Shown one piece after another: positions 56,584 through 64,000 of a stretch of 64,000 nucleotides of DNA (its first letter is position 1; every line of letters starts with the position of its first letter). This DNA is from Chitinivorax sp. PXF-14 (GTDB lineage Bacteria > Pseudomonadota > Gammaproteobacteria > Burkholderiales > SCOH01). Where the stretch lies: the NCBI RefSeq assembly GCF_040812015.1, contig NZ_JBFNXJ010000005.1, positions 124,001-188,000 on the forward strand. Direction: 5' to 3'. The notes under the pieces are model-generated. The model saw nothing but the letters and a program-made list of their open reading frames with translations, was not told where the DNA came from and did no database searches. A program made the position numbers and the translations under genes.

Positions 56584-57517
56584 TGTCGCCGATCAGGCCG
56601 CGCAGGTAGCGGTGCGCCGGTGTGCTGTCGAGCCGGTGGTGCCACACCATGTTGACGGGGATGCGCAAGGTGTCGCGCTCGAACGGCTCGATCACGATAT
56701 CCGGCAGCTCGCGGTAGAACATCGTGACGAGCTCGGGCAGCACCGATACCAGCGGCACGCCGCGCACGACCTGCGGAATCGCCGCGAGCCCGGCCGAAGT
56801 CGCCACCTTGTCGCGGCGGTAGTCATGCTCGGCAAAGAAGCGGTCGATCATGCTCGTGTCGTCGCCGACATAGCTGGTGGCGATATGCGCACAGGCGGCG
56901 AGATCGGCCAGGCTGGCCGGCTGTGGCAGATTCAAGAGCGCCGGGTTGTAGACGATGTCGAAATACGCGTCCATCTGCCATTCGCACCGGTGCCAGCTGC
57001 GCAGCGCGAGCGGCGCGCCGGCAATGGCCAGGTCGATCTCGTCGTCGTCGAGCGCCGCCAGCAGGCGGTCGAGCGGCAGCACCTCGCTGCGGATGCGGAT
57101 GCCGGGCGCCTCGCGGCGCAGCCGTGTCAGCAGGGGCGGCAACCACAACAGCTCGAAATGTTCGGGAATGGTGATACGCAGCGTCGCCTCGGCGCGCGCC
57201 GGGTCGAATGCCTGCGGCGGGCTCAACAGCGCCTGCGCGTCCTGCAGCCAGGCGCTGACCTGAGGCGCCAGGGCCTGCGCGCGCGGCGTCGGCTGCATGC
57301 GCGTGCCGCTGCGCACGAACAGCGCGTCATCGAGCAGCTCGCGCAGCCGGGCCAGCGCGTGGCTCATCGCCGGCTGGCCGATGAACAGCCTGGCCGCGGC
57401 GCGGCTGACATGACCCCCCTCGCGCACCAAGGCGTCGAAGGCGACCAGCAGGTTCAGGTCCCAGTGGCGGAAATCGCCGTGGCGCAGGCCGTACGCCTCA
57501 TTATCGATATCATTCAT
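56555..57517 (-). CDS. LysR-family transcriptional regulator (NodD/NahR-like branch)
   Basis: About 320 residues from ATG 57517; in-frame ATGs at 57526, 57529 and 57553 are possible, but the AT-rich DNA there looks like promoter. HTH: HWDLNLLVAFDALVREGGHVSRAAARLFIGQPAMSHALARLRELLDDALFVR, then a LysR effector domain with LRITIPEHFELLWLPPLLTRL. It is divergent from an MFS exporter gene (77 bases), its probable target. Effector unknown, likely an aromatic or drug-like compound judging only from the pairing. Confidence 0.87.
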   Translation of the reverse strand: MNDIDNEAYGLRHGDFRHWDLNLLVAFDALVREGGHVSRAAARLFIGQPAMSHALARLRELLDDALFVRSGTRMQPTPRAQALAPQVSAWLQDAQALLSPPQAFDPARAEATLRITIPEHFELLWLPPLLTRLRREAPGIRIRSEVLPLDRLLAALDDDEIDLAIAGAPLALRSWHRCEWQMDAYFDIVYNPALLNLPQPASLADLAACAHIATSYVGDDTSMIDRFFAEHDYRRDKVATSAGLAAIPQVVRGVPLVSVLPELVTMFYRELPDIVIEPFERDTLRIPVNMVWHHRLDSTPAHRYLRGLIGDISREIEAGL

Positions 57518-57594
57518 ACCAGACATCATAGCAATCGATTTCTTGCATGACATGCGCGGCGCGACAATGGCCCAACTCCCGACCGAATGCCGCC

Positions 57595-59097
57595 ATGCCC
57601 GCCCAACCCGCTCCCCACGGCCCGCAACGCCTGCTGTTGCTGCTCAACATCGCGCTGCTGGTGTCGCTCGAATTCGTGCAGAACGGTGCCGTGTCGTTCG
57701 CGGCGGCCTTCATCTCCGGCGGCATCGGCGCCGCACCGGAGGAATTCAGCCTGGCGGCCGCCGTCTACGCGGCCACGGCGGTGGTGATGATCTTCAAGCA
57801 CCGCTGGCTGGTGGAGCAGCTCGGCTACCGCCATTTCATCCGCCTGTCGCTGGCGCTGTTCGTGCTTGGGGGCGTGCTGTGCGCGCTGTCGAGCAATGTT
57901 GGCGAATTCATCGGCGCGCGCTTCGTGCAGGCGCTGGGCGGCTCGGCCTTCTTCACCGCCGGGCGCGTGCAGGTCAACCGTTTCCAGGGCGTCGATCGCG
58001 GCACCGCGGTCAAGTTCATGGTGTTCGGCATCGTGCTCGGCAGTGGCGCGACGCCGTGGCTCGCCTCGCTGCTGCTCGAACACCATGCCTGGCAGGGGGT
58101 GTTCCTGCTGCCACTGCCGCTGGCGGCCGGCGCCGTGCTGCTGTCGGAGGCGACGCTCGAGGATGTGGTGCCGCACGACAGCAGGAGCGAGCTGCATCTG
58201 GGCGGCACGCTGCTGCTGGCCGGCGCCGCGTTCGCGCTGCAGTTCGTGCTCGAGCGCATGCAGTACGACCTGTTCGCCGAGCCCAGGTTGTTGTGGCTGG
58301 TCGGCGCGCTGGCGCTCGGCGGGCTGCTGGCCTTCCTGTTCCATGAGCATGGCCGCGAGCGGCCGCTGCTGCCGTTTCGCCAGTTCGGCGGCGAGCGCTA
58401 CCGCAGCGGCCTGGTGATGTACGGCATCTGCTACCTGGTGCTGTCGGCGAGCTATTACATGCTGCCGATGTTCATGACACGCGGCCTGGGCTTTGGCCTG
58501 CTGTCGACCGGCGCATTGCTGGGTGCGACCAGCGCCTTCGCGCTGCTGCCGGTGCTGGTGCATTTCAGGCTGGTCAGGCGCTTCCCGGCACAGCGCAAGT
58601 ACATGGTGCTGGCCTTCCTGATGCTGGCTGGCTTCGGCTTCGAAATGAGCCGCATGAGCCCCGAGGTATCGCAGTGGCAGCTCGTCCTGCCGCTCCTGGC
58701 GCTATCCTGCTTCTCGGCCTTCGGCCAGGGCACGGCGGCGATGAATGCCTATGTCGGCATCGACGACGATGTGTTCTCGCACGCCTATCAGACCAAGAAC
58801 ATGCTGCGCGAGCTGCTCAACTCGACCGGCATCTCGCTCGCCACCATCGTGCTGCAGTCGCGCAGCAGCCTGCACTACCAGCGCATGGTCGAGCGCCTCG
58901 ACGCGGTGACGCTGGCCAATGCCGGCATGCCGCTGGCCCATGTCCCGACGCAGCAGGACGCATCGCTGCTGCAGGCCTTTGCCAGCCAGATCGCGCAGCA
59001 GGCCACACAGCTCGCCTGCCTCGACTTCTTCCGGGCGCTGGTCTGGCTCGCCGCAGTGGCCACGGCCATCGCACTGCTGCAGCGCAAGATCCGCTGA
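57595..59097 (+). CDS. Major facilitator superfamily transporter (DHA2/EmrB-like)
   Basis: 500 residues from ATG 57595, with some 13-14 hydrophobic segments. FIGARFVQALGGSAFFTAGRVQVNRF and FGIVLGSGATPWLASLLLEHHAWQGVFLLPLPLAAGAVLL are characteristic of the 14-helix drug:H+ antiporter group. The long extramembrane stretch near 425-470 (YQRMVERLDAVTLANAGMPL) is also seen in EmrB-like pumps. Divergent LysR regulator beside it suggests inducible efflux. No membrane-fusion partner is adjacent. Confidence 0.87.
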   Translation: MPAQPAPHGPQRLLLLLNIALLVSLEFVQNGAVSFAAAFISGGIGAAPEEFSLAAAVYAATAVVMIFKHRWLVEQLGYRHFIRLSLALFVLGGVLCALSSNVGEFIGARFVQALGGSAFFTAGRVQVNRFQGVDRGTAVKFMVFGIVLGSGATPWLASLLLEHHAWQGVFLLPLPLAAGAVLLSEATLEDVVPHDSRSELHLGGTLLLAGAAFALQFVLERMQYDLFAEPRLLWLVGALALGGLLAFLFHEHGRERPLLPFRQFGGERYRSGLVMYGICYLVLSASYYMLPMFMTRGLGFGLLSTGALLGATSAFALLPVLVHFRLVRRFPAQRKYMVLAFLMLAGFGFEMSRMSPEVSQWQLVLPLLALSCFSAFGQGTAAMNAYVGIDDDVFSHAYQTKNMLRELLNSTGISLATIVLQSRSSLHYQRMVERLDAVTLANAGMPLAHVPTQQDASLLQAFASQIAQQATQLACLDFFRALVWLAAVATAIALLQRKIR

Positions 59098-59239
59098 GCC
59101 TGCGCACGGATACGAGGGGAATCGACAAGTGCGCCGACGCGCGCGCCGGGCGACAATGGCGGGCCCGGCACGCAGCGTGCGGTGCAGGCAAGCCCACCGC
59201 TCGTGCCAATCGCCCGATCACTCCCGACAAAGGCGCCAG

Positions 59240-60463
59240 ATGACCGCTGACCACCCCCTCCGCAACCCTGCTTTCCTTGCCCTGCTGAGTTTTCGCCTGC
59301 TGGTGACGCTGTCCTACCAGATCGTCGCCGTCGTGGTCGGCTGGCACATCTACGAGCTGACCCACGATACGCTTGCGCTTGGCCTGATCGGCCTGGCCGA
59401 GGTGATCCCCTACTTCTGTTTTGCGCTGTTTGCGGGCTATGCCGTCGACCACTATTCGCGACGCCGCATCGGGCTGTTCGCCTGCGCCCTGCTGCTCGTC
59501 AACGCGACGATGCTGACTGCGCTCTCGGCGCGCGGCGTATCGGCCACCGAGGCCTGGTCCATCTATGGCGCCGTGGCCCTGTCCGGGATCGCGCGCGCCT
59601 TCATCAGCCCGGCCTACAACTCGATCTTCGGGCTGATCCTGCGGCGCGAGCAGTTCGGCCGCGCCGCAGGCATCGGCAGCTCGATCTTCCAGGGCGCCTT
59701 GGTGATCGGCCCGGCACTGGGCGGCGCGCTGGTCGGCTGGGCCAGCAAGACCGCGGCCTACGGCACGGCGCTGGCGCTGGCCGGCGCGGCGATGCTGGCG
59801 CTGGCACTGCTGCGCTTCATCGAGCCGCCGTCGCACGGCCAGCGTGCGCCGATCTTCGCCAGCATCGGCGAGGGGCTGCGCTTCGTGTTCGGCAACCAGG
59901 TCATCCTCGGCGCGCAGGCGCTCGACATGTTCGCGGTGCTGTTCGGCGGCGCCGTGGCGCTGCTGCCGGCCTTCATCCATGACATCCTGCACTACGGCCC
60001 GGAGGGGCTCGGCATCCTGCGCGCGGCGCCCGCCATGGGCGCGGTGGCGACCGGGCTGATGCTGGCGCACCGGCCGCTGGACCGCCACGCGGGCCGCCTG
60101 CTGCTGGCCACCGTCGCGGGCTTCGGCATGTGCATCATCCTCTTCGCGCTGTCGCGCAATTTCTGGCTGTCGGCCGTGCTGCTGCTGCTTTCCGGCGCAT
60201 TCGACGGGGTCTCGGTGGTGCTGCGCAGCACCATCCTGCAGCTGGCCACGCCGGACGCGATGCGCGGGCGCGTGTCGTCGATCAACGGCCTGTTCATCGG
60301 TTCGTCCAATGAGCTGGGCGCGTTCGAATCGGGCGTGGCGGCACGCCTGCTGGGCCTGGTGCCGTCGGTGATATTCGGCGGCAGCATGACGCTGCTGGTG
60401 GTGGCGATCACCTCGCGACTCGCGCCGAAACTGCGGCAGCTACATGTGAGCCAGCTGCAATGA
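59240..60463 (+). CDS. Major facilitator superfamily transporter (MFS_3/EntS-like)
   Basis: 407 residues from ATG 59240, twelve membrane helices. MTADHPLRNPAFLALLSFRLLVTLSYQIVAVVVGWHIYELT and AGYAVDHYSRRRIGLF match the exporter group around EntS, also GDGMRGRVSS-like ATPDAMRGRVSSINGLFIGSSNELGAFESG in the second half. Such proteins export siderophores or other metabolites. No biosynthetic genes adjoin it; substrate unknown. It follows the other MFS gene by 142 bases. Confidence 0.86.
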   Translation: MTADHPLRNPAFLALLSFRLLVTLSYQIVAVVVGWHIYELTHDTLALGLIGLAEVIPYFCFALFAGYAVDHYSRRRIGLFACALLLVNATMLTALSARGVSATEAWSIYGAVALSGIARAFISPAYNSIFGLILRREQFGRAAGIGSSIFQGALVIGPALGGALVGWASKTAAYGTALALAGAAMLALALLRFIEPPSHGQRAPIFASIGEGLRFVFGNQVILGAQALDMFAVLFGGAVALLPAFIHDILHYGPEGLGILRAAPAMGAVATGLMLAHRPLDRHAGRLLLATVAGFGMCIILFALSRNFWLSAVLLLLSGAFDGVSVVLRSTILQLATPDAMRGRVSSINGLFIGSSNELGAFESGVAARLLGLVPSVIFGGSMTLLVVAITSRLAPKLRQLHVSQLQ

Positions 60464-60615
60464 ACGCGGCACGGGGCACGGCCCAGCGGGCGACTGGGCA
60501 CAGACGCACCAGCTCCCGTCCGAGCTGCACGGTCGATGCCTCGCCCCATGCACGCCGGCGTGAACGGAGCTAGGCTGATACTGGGGAAAACCCCGAGCCG
60601 GCACCTCGGGCGATC

Positions 60616-60629
60616 TTGATGTCGGTCAA
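60616..60629. promoter_or_regulatory. FNR/ANR box of the universal stress protein gene
   Basis: TTGATGTCGGTCAA matches TTGAT-N4-ATCAA at 9 of 10 positions and lies 68 bases before the start codon, a sensible distance for an activator site at about -41 of the transcript. Confidence 0.65.
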
Positions 60630-60696
60630 ACAGTCAGGTCCGGCGCTACGTTACGGTTGACGCTATCTTCAACGCTGATGCACGAAGGACGACACC

Positions 60697-61140
60697 ATGT
60701 TCAAACACATCCTCGTTCCAACCGACGGTTCGGAGCTCTCCAACAGTACCGTGGCCGCCGCCGTCCAGCTGGCCGCCACGCTCGGCGCCAAGATCACCGC
60801 GCTGTACGTGATGGAGGAATACCCGGTATTGCCGATTGCCGAGTTCGCGCCGGTCAACACGTTGTCGGTCGACGAGTTTCGCGATGCGCAGCTCGAGCAG
60901 TCGAAAAAATTCCTGAAACAGGCCGAACAGCTGGCCGCCGCCGCCAATGTGACGTTCGACGCCGCCGCCGTGGCCAGCCTGTCGATCTACCGCAGCATCA
61001 TCGATACCGCCGAACAGAAAGGCTGCGACCTGATCCTGATGGCCTCGCACGGCCGGCGCGGGCTGGAAGGCCTGCTTCTGGGCAGCGAAACGCACAAGGT
61101 GCTGACGCATAGCAAAATCCCGGTATTGGTCTATCGTTAA
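60697..61140 (+). CDS. Universal stress protein (UspA family, ATP-binding type)
   Basis: 147 residues, one Usp domain: FKHILVPTDGSELSNSTVAAAVQLA at the start and the ATP-binding motif GRRGLEGLLLGSETHKVLTHSKIPVLVY near the end (G-x2-G-x9-G-S). Such proteins help survival during starvation or oxygen limitation. AAGGA lies 9 bases upstream. The near-consensus FNR/ANR box in its promoter points to induction when oxygen is low; this agrees with known behaviour of several usp genes. A terminator follows. Confidence 0.93.
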   Translation: MFKHILVPTDGSELSNSTVAAAVQLAATLGAKITALYVMEEYPVLPIAEFAPVNTLSVDEFRDAQLEQSKKFLKQAEQLAAAANVTFDAAAVASLSIYRSIIDTAEQKGCDLILMASHGRRGLEGLLLGSETHKVLTHSKIPVLVYR

Positions 61141-61164
61141 CTAACGACACCATATTTCCCCCAC

Positions 61165-61195
61165 CGGCAGCAGCGCGAGCTTCTGCCGTTTTTTT
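61165..61195 (+). terminator. Intrinsic terminator after the universal stress protein gene
   Basis: Stem CGGCAG/CTGCCG (61165-61170, 61183-61188) with an inner AGC-GCGA-GCT tetraloop extension, then seven T residues. Confidence 0.88.
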
Positions 61196-61247
61196 GTTCA
61201 TGCCACGGCAACGCCGGCGGGCTATGCTTGAGGCCCCACGGTTCTCC

Positions 61248-63830
61248 ATGTACCCCACCACCATGCCCAGGTCCAAACCGATCAGCCCGGCCGGCGACAC
61301 GGCAGCAGAGACATTCTGGAATTCGCCGCGGGCCGCGCTGTTCAGCGAGCTCGACGCCAGCGAACGGGGCCTCGCGCAGGCCCAGGCAGACGAGCGGCTG
61401 GCGCGCACGGGCGGCAATGTCGTGCGCGACCACCGCGAGCGGCGGCTCGTCGTGCAGTTCCTGTCGCGCTTTCTCAACCCGCTGGTGGCGCTGCTCCTGG
61501 TGGCCAGCGCGGTATCGGCGTTCACCGGCGACATCGCCGGCTTCGTCATCATCGTCGGCATCATCCTGATCAGCGTGACGCTCGATTTCGTGCAGGAATA
61601 CCAGGCCGGCAAGGCCGTCGAGAAGCTGCGCAAGTCGGTGGCGACGCAGGTGCGCGTGCTGCGCGATGGCCAGACCGTGGCGCTGCCATCGGATCAGCTG
61701 GCGCCCGGCGACGTGGTGCTGCTCGCGGCCGGCGAGCTGGTGCCGGCCGACGGCCGCGTGATCGAGGCGAGCGATTTCTTCGTCAACCAGGCACAACTGA
61801 CCGGCGAGCCCTACCCGGTCGAGAAGCATGCGCGCGAGCTCGACGCCGCCACGGCCGACATGGCGCAGGCCACCAATGCGGTATTCATGGGCAGCTCGGT
61901 GATCAGCGGCTCGGCGCGCGTGCTGCTGTGCCGCACCGGCAGCCACAGCGCGCTCGGCGGCATCGCCCAGTCGCTGTCCGGCCGGGCGCTGCCGACGGCC
62001 TTCGACCTCGGCGTGCGCCAATTCGGCCTGATGATCATGCGCGTGACCATCGCCATGGCGCTGTTCGTGCTGCTGACCAATGTCTTCTTCCATCGCCCCA
62101 TGCTCGACTCCTTCCTGTTCGCCATGGCGCTGGCGGTGGGGCTGACGCCCGAGCTGCTGCCGATGGTGGTGACGGTGACCATGGCGCGCGGCGGCATGCG
62201 CATGGCCAGGCAGCAGGTGATCGTGAAGCAGATGGCGGCGATCCAGAACCTGGGCAGCATGGATGTGCTGTGCACCGACAAGACCGGCACGCTGACCGAG
62301 GCCAAGATCAGCCTGCTGCGCCACGTCGACGTGGCCGGTCGTGACAGCGACTGGGTGTTCCAGCTCGCCTACCTCAACAGCTATTTCGAGACCGGCCTCA
62401 GGAGCCCGCTGGACGAGGCGATCATCGAGCACGACCAGTTCGATGCCAGCGGCTGGCAGAAGATCGACGAGGTGCCGTTCGACTTCGAGCGGCGCCGCGT
62501 GTCGGTGCTGGTGGACGACGACAAGAAGCGCATCCTCGTCGTCAAGGGCGCACCCGAGGACGTGCTCAGGCTATCCACCCACTACGCGCCGGCCCCCGAC
62601 ACGGCGCCGCTGCCGCTCGACGACGCCAGGCGCGCCGAGATCCGCGCGCTGCACGATTCGCTCGCGGCCGACGGCTTCCGCCTGCTCGGCATCGCGCTCG
62701 GCCACGTGCCGCCCGAGCACCAGCACGCCAAGGTGACCGACGAGAGCGACATGATCTTCGCTGGCTTCGCGGTCTTTCTCGATCCGCCCAAGCCGAGCGC
62801 CGCACCGGCGCTGGCGGCACTGGCGGCGAGCGGCGTGGCGATCAAGGTGGTGACGGGCGACAACGAGCTGGTGTCGCGCCATATCTGCAAGGCGGTCGGG
62901 CTCGAAGTGACGGGCCTGCTGACCGGCGACGACATCCACGAGCTCGACGACCATGCGCTGGCCGCGCGAGTGGATCAGGTCAACCTGTTCTGCCGCGTCA
63001 CGCCGTCGCAGAAGAACCGCGTGATCCTCGCACTCAAGTCGCGCGGCCACACCGTCGGCTACCTCGGCGACGGCATCAACGATGCCCCCTCGCTGCACGC
63101 GGCCGATGTCGGCATTTCGGTCGACAGCGCGGTGGACGTGGCCAAGGAGGCAGCCGGCATGATCCTGCTCAAGCAGGACCTGGGCGTGCTGCACGAGGGT
63201 GTGCTGGAGGGCCGGCGTACGGCCGGCAACGTGATGAAGTACATCCTCATGGGCACCAGCTCCAACTTCGGCAATATGTTCAGCATGGCGGGTGCCGCGC
63301 TGTTCCTGCCCTTCCTGCCGATGCTGCCGCTGCAGGTGCTGCTGAACAACCTGCTGTATGACCTGTCCGAGATCACCATCCCGCTCGACCGCGTCGACGA
63401 TGCCTATCTCGCACAGCCGCGCCACTGGGACATGGCCTTCATCCGCCGCTTCATGCTGGTGATCGGGCCGGTCAGCTCGCTGTTCGACTTCCTCACCTTC
63501 TACGTGATGCTGCAGCTGTTCCACGCCGGCGAGGCCTGGTTCCACACCGGCTGGTTCGTCGAGTCGATCGCGACGCAGGTGCTGGTGATCTTCGTCATCC
63601 GCACCCGCGGCAACGCGTTCAAGAGCCGCCCGGCCATGGCGCTGGCCGCGACGTCATTGCTGACGGTGCTGGTGGCCGCGCTGCTGCCCTATCTGCCGTT
63701 CGCCCCGCTGCTGGGCTTCACGCCGCTGCCGGCCAGCTTCATGGCGGTGATCGCGGCGATGGTGGCGGTGTATCTGGTGCTGGTGGAGCTGGTGAAACGG
63801 GCGTTCTACGCCCGGCTGGGCATGCGCTGA
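61248..63830 (+). CDS. mgtA: Magnesium-translocating P-type ATPase (MgtA/MgtB family)
   Basis: About 860 residues; no start has a clear ribosome-binding site, and ATGs at 61194, 61200, 61224, 61248 and 61263 are all open to use. Actuator motif LTGEPYPVEK, phosphorylation site CTDKTGTLTE (Asp344 from the chosen start), KGAPEDVL nucleotide-binding region, GDGINDAPSLHAADVGISVD hinge, and LDPPKPSAAPAL typical of MgtA. M4 carries ALAVGLTPELLPMVV. It imports Mg2+ when it is scarce, complementing CorA (39680-40651). I see no PhoP box or leader riboswitch in the short space after the terminator, but only 50 bases are available. Confidence 0.92.
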   Translation: MYPTTMPRSKPISPAGDTAAETFWNSPRAALFSELDASERGLAQAQADERLARTGGNVVRDHRERRLVVQFLSRFLNPLVALLLVASAVSAFTGDIAGFVIIVGIILISVTLDFVQEYQAGKAVEKLRKSVATQVRVLRDGQTVALPSDQLAPGDVVLLAAGELVPADGRVIEASDFFVNQAQLTGEPYPVEKHARELDAATADMAQATNAVFMGSSVISGSARVLLCRTGSHSALGGIAQSLSGRALPTAFDLGVRQFGLMIMRVTIAMALFVLLTNVFFHRPMLDSFLFAMALAVGLTPELLPMVVTVTMARGGMRMARQQVIVKQMAAIQNLGSMDVLCTDKTGTLTEAKISLLRHVDVAGRDSDWVFQLAYLNSYFETGLRSPLDEAIIEHDQFDASGWQKIDEVPFDFERRRVSVLVDDDKKRILVVKGAPEDVLRLSTHYAPAPDTAPLPLDDARRAEIRALHDSLAADGFRLLGIALGHVPPEHQHAKVTDESDMIFAGFAVFLDPPKPSAAPALAALAASGVAIKVVTGDNELVSRHICKAVGLEVTGLLTGDDIHELDDHALAARVDQVNLFCRVTPSQKNRVILALKSRGHTVGYLGDGINDAPSLHAADVGISVDSAVDVAKEAAGMILLKQDLGVLHEGVLEGRRTAGNVMKYILMGTSSNFGNMFSMAGAALFLPFLPMLPLQVLLNNLLYDLSEITIPLDRVDDAYLAQPRHWDMAFIRRFMLVIGPVSSLFDFLTFYVMLQLFHAGEAWFHTGWFVESIATQVLVIFVIRTRGNAFKSRPAMALAATSLLTVLVAALLPYLPFAPLLGFTPLPASFMAVIAAMVAVYLVLVELVKRAFYARLGMR

Positions 63831-63840
63831 CGCGCCCGGC

Positions 63841-64000
63841 TCAAGGGAAATGGCTGCGGTAGAAGTCCTCGACCTGCTTGCGCGCCCACTGCGTGCGGCG
63901 CAGGAAGACGAGGCTGGACTTGATGCTGGGCTCGTGGTTGAAACAGCGGATGTGGATCAGCCGACCGAGCTCCACCCAGCCATAGTGGTCGACCAGCTTG
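63841..64000 (-). CDS. VF530 (DUF2132) family protein (partial, 5' end outside window)
   Basis: The last 52 codons are visible, ending in FYRSHFP and a TGA at 63841. [47 protein letters not shown] matches the C-terminal two thirds of the small VF530 DNA-binding family, whose members are about 70-90 residues long. Function of the family is not well established. It converges on the mgtA gene with 10 bases between stops. Confidence 0.85.
   Translation of the reverse strand, partial: KLVDHYGWVELGRLIHIRCFNHEPSIKSSLVFLRRTQWARKQVEDFYRSHFP

Overview
The window is GC-rich (mostly above 65% by eye), densely coded on both strands, and has no rRNA, tRNA, insertion sequence, phage or CRISPR signature that I could find. 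The gene set (GcvA-like LysR regulator beside acnB, both aconitases, DUF2189 and VF530-type proteins, TctE/QseC-like two-component pair, extended ESPR signal on a two-partner secretion exoprotein) suggests a chromosomal segment of a free-living betaproteobacterium. A member of the Neisseriales (Chromobacteriaceae/Chitinibacteraceae-like) is my best guess. This is inference, not a database assignment.

Layout. 0-11 kb: a cut-off TetR regulator, a PAS-containing chemotaxis receptor, a complete RbsB/RbsA/RbsC-type sugar ABC operon ending in a PfkB sugar kinase, its divergent LacI-family regulator with a recognisable promoter/operator region, a second chemotaxis receptor and an orphan periplasmic binding protein. 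11-19 kb: a small secreted protein, acnB with a divergent LysR regulator, a TonB-dependent receptor and a TehA/SLAC1 channel. 19-27 kb: the most unusual part, a six-gene co-directional cluster read right to left: TpsA exoprotein (filamentous-haemagglutinin type with GLUG repeats), a ModA-like periplasmic binding protein, the TpsB outer-membrane transporter, then ExbB, ExbD and a TonB-like protein. It is preceded by an AT-rich regulatory region with inverted repeats, an FNR-like and a Fur-like box. 27-31 kb: acnA and a second orphan binding protein.

31-45 kb: the remains of a moxR-type operon (truncated, frameshifted MoxR fused to a DUF4129 gene), small membrane and envelope proteins (DUF2189, an MliC+META lipid-less secreted protein, a DUF457-like membrane protein), NudK, a SnoaL-like protein, an AraC regulator, a protealysin-type M4 peptidase followed by its emfourin-type inhibitor, an antiporter/YbdK/CorA operon and an iron-type alcohol dehydrogenase. 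45-64 kb: an AlaX-like editing protein, a cell-wall amidase with an LprI-like protein, an EF-G paralogue, a glutamine-amidotransferase-like hydrolase, a PEBP-AraC pair, a two-component system, a FixH-like protein, an ArnT-like glycosyltransferase, a LysR/MFS divergent pair, a second MFS exporter, a universal stress protein with a near-consensus FNR/ANR box, an MgtA-type P-ATPase and a cut-off VF530-family gene.

The best candidate for an under-described system is the tpsA-modA-like-tpsB-exbB-exbD-tonB cluster: a secretion system that carries its own TonB energiser and a substrate-binding protein. A related order (TpsA/TpsB next to exbB2-exbD2-tonB) is known, as I recall, from the phosphate-regulated pdt locus of Pseudomonas aeruginosa, but the ModA-like protein inside the cluster is not part of that picture as far as I know. 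Start codons were chosen mainly by ribosome-binding sites; regulatory sites are by-eye matches.
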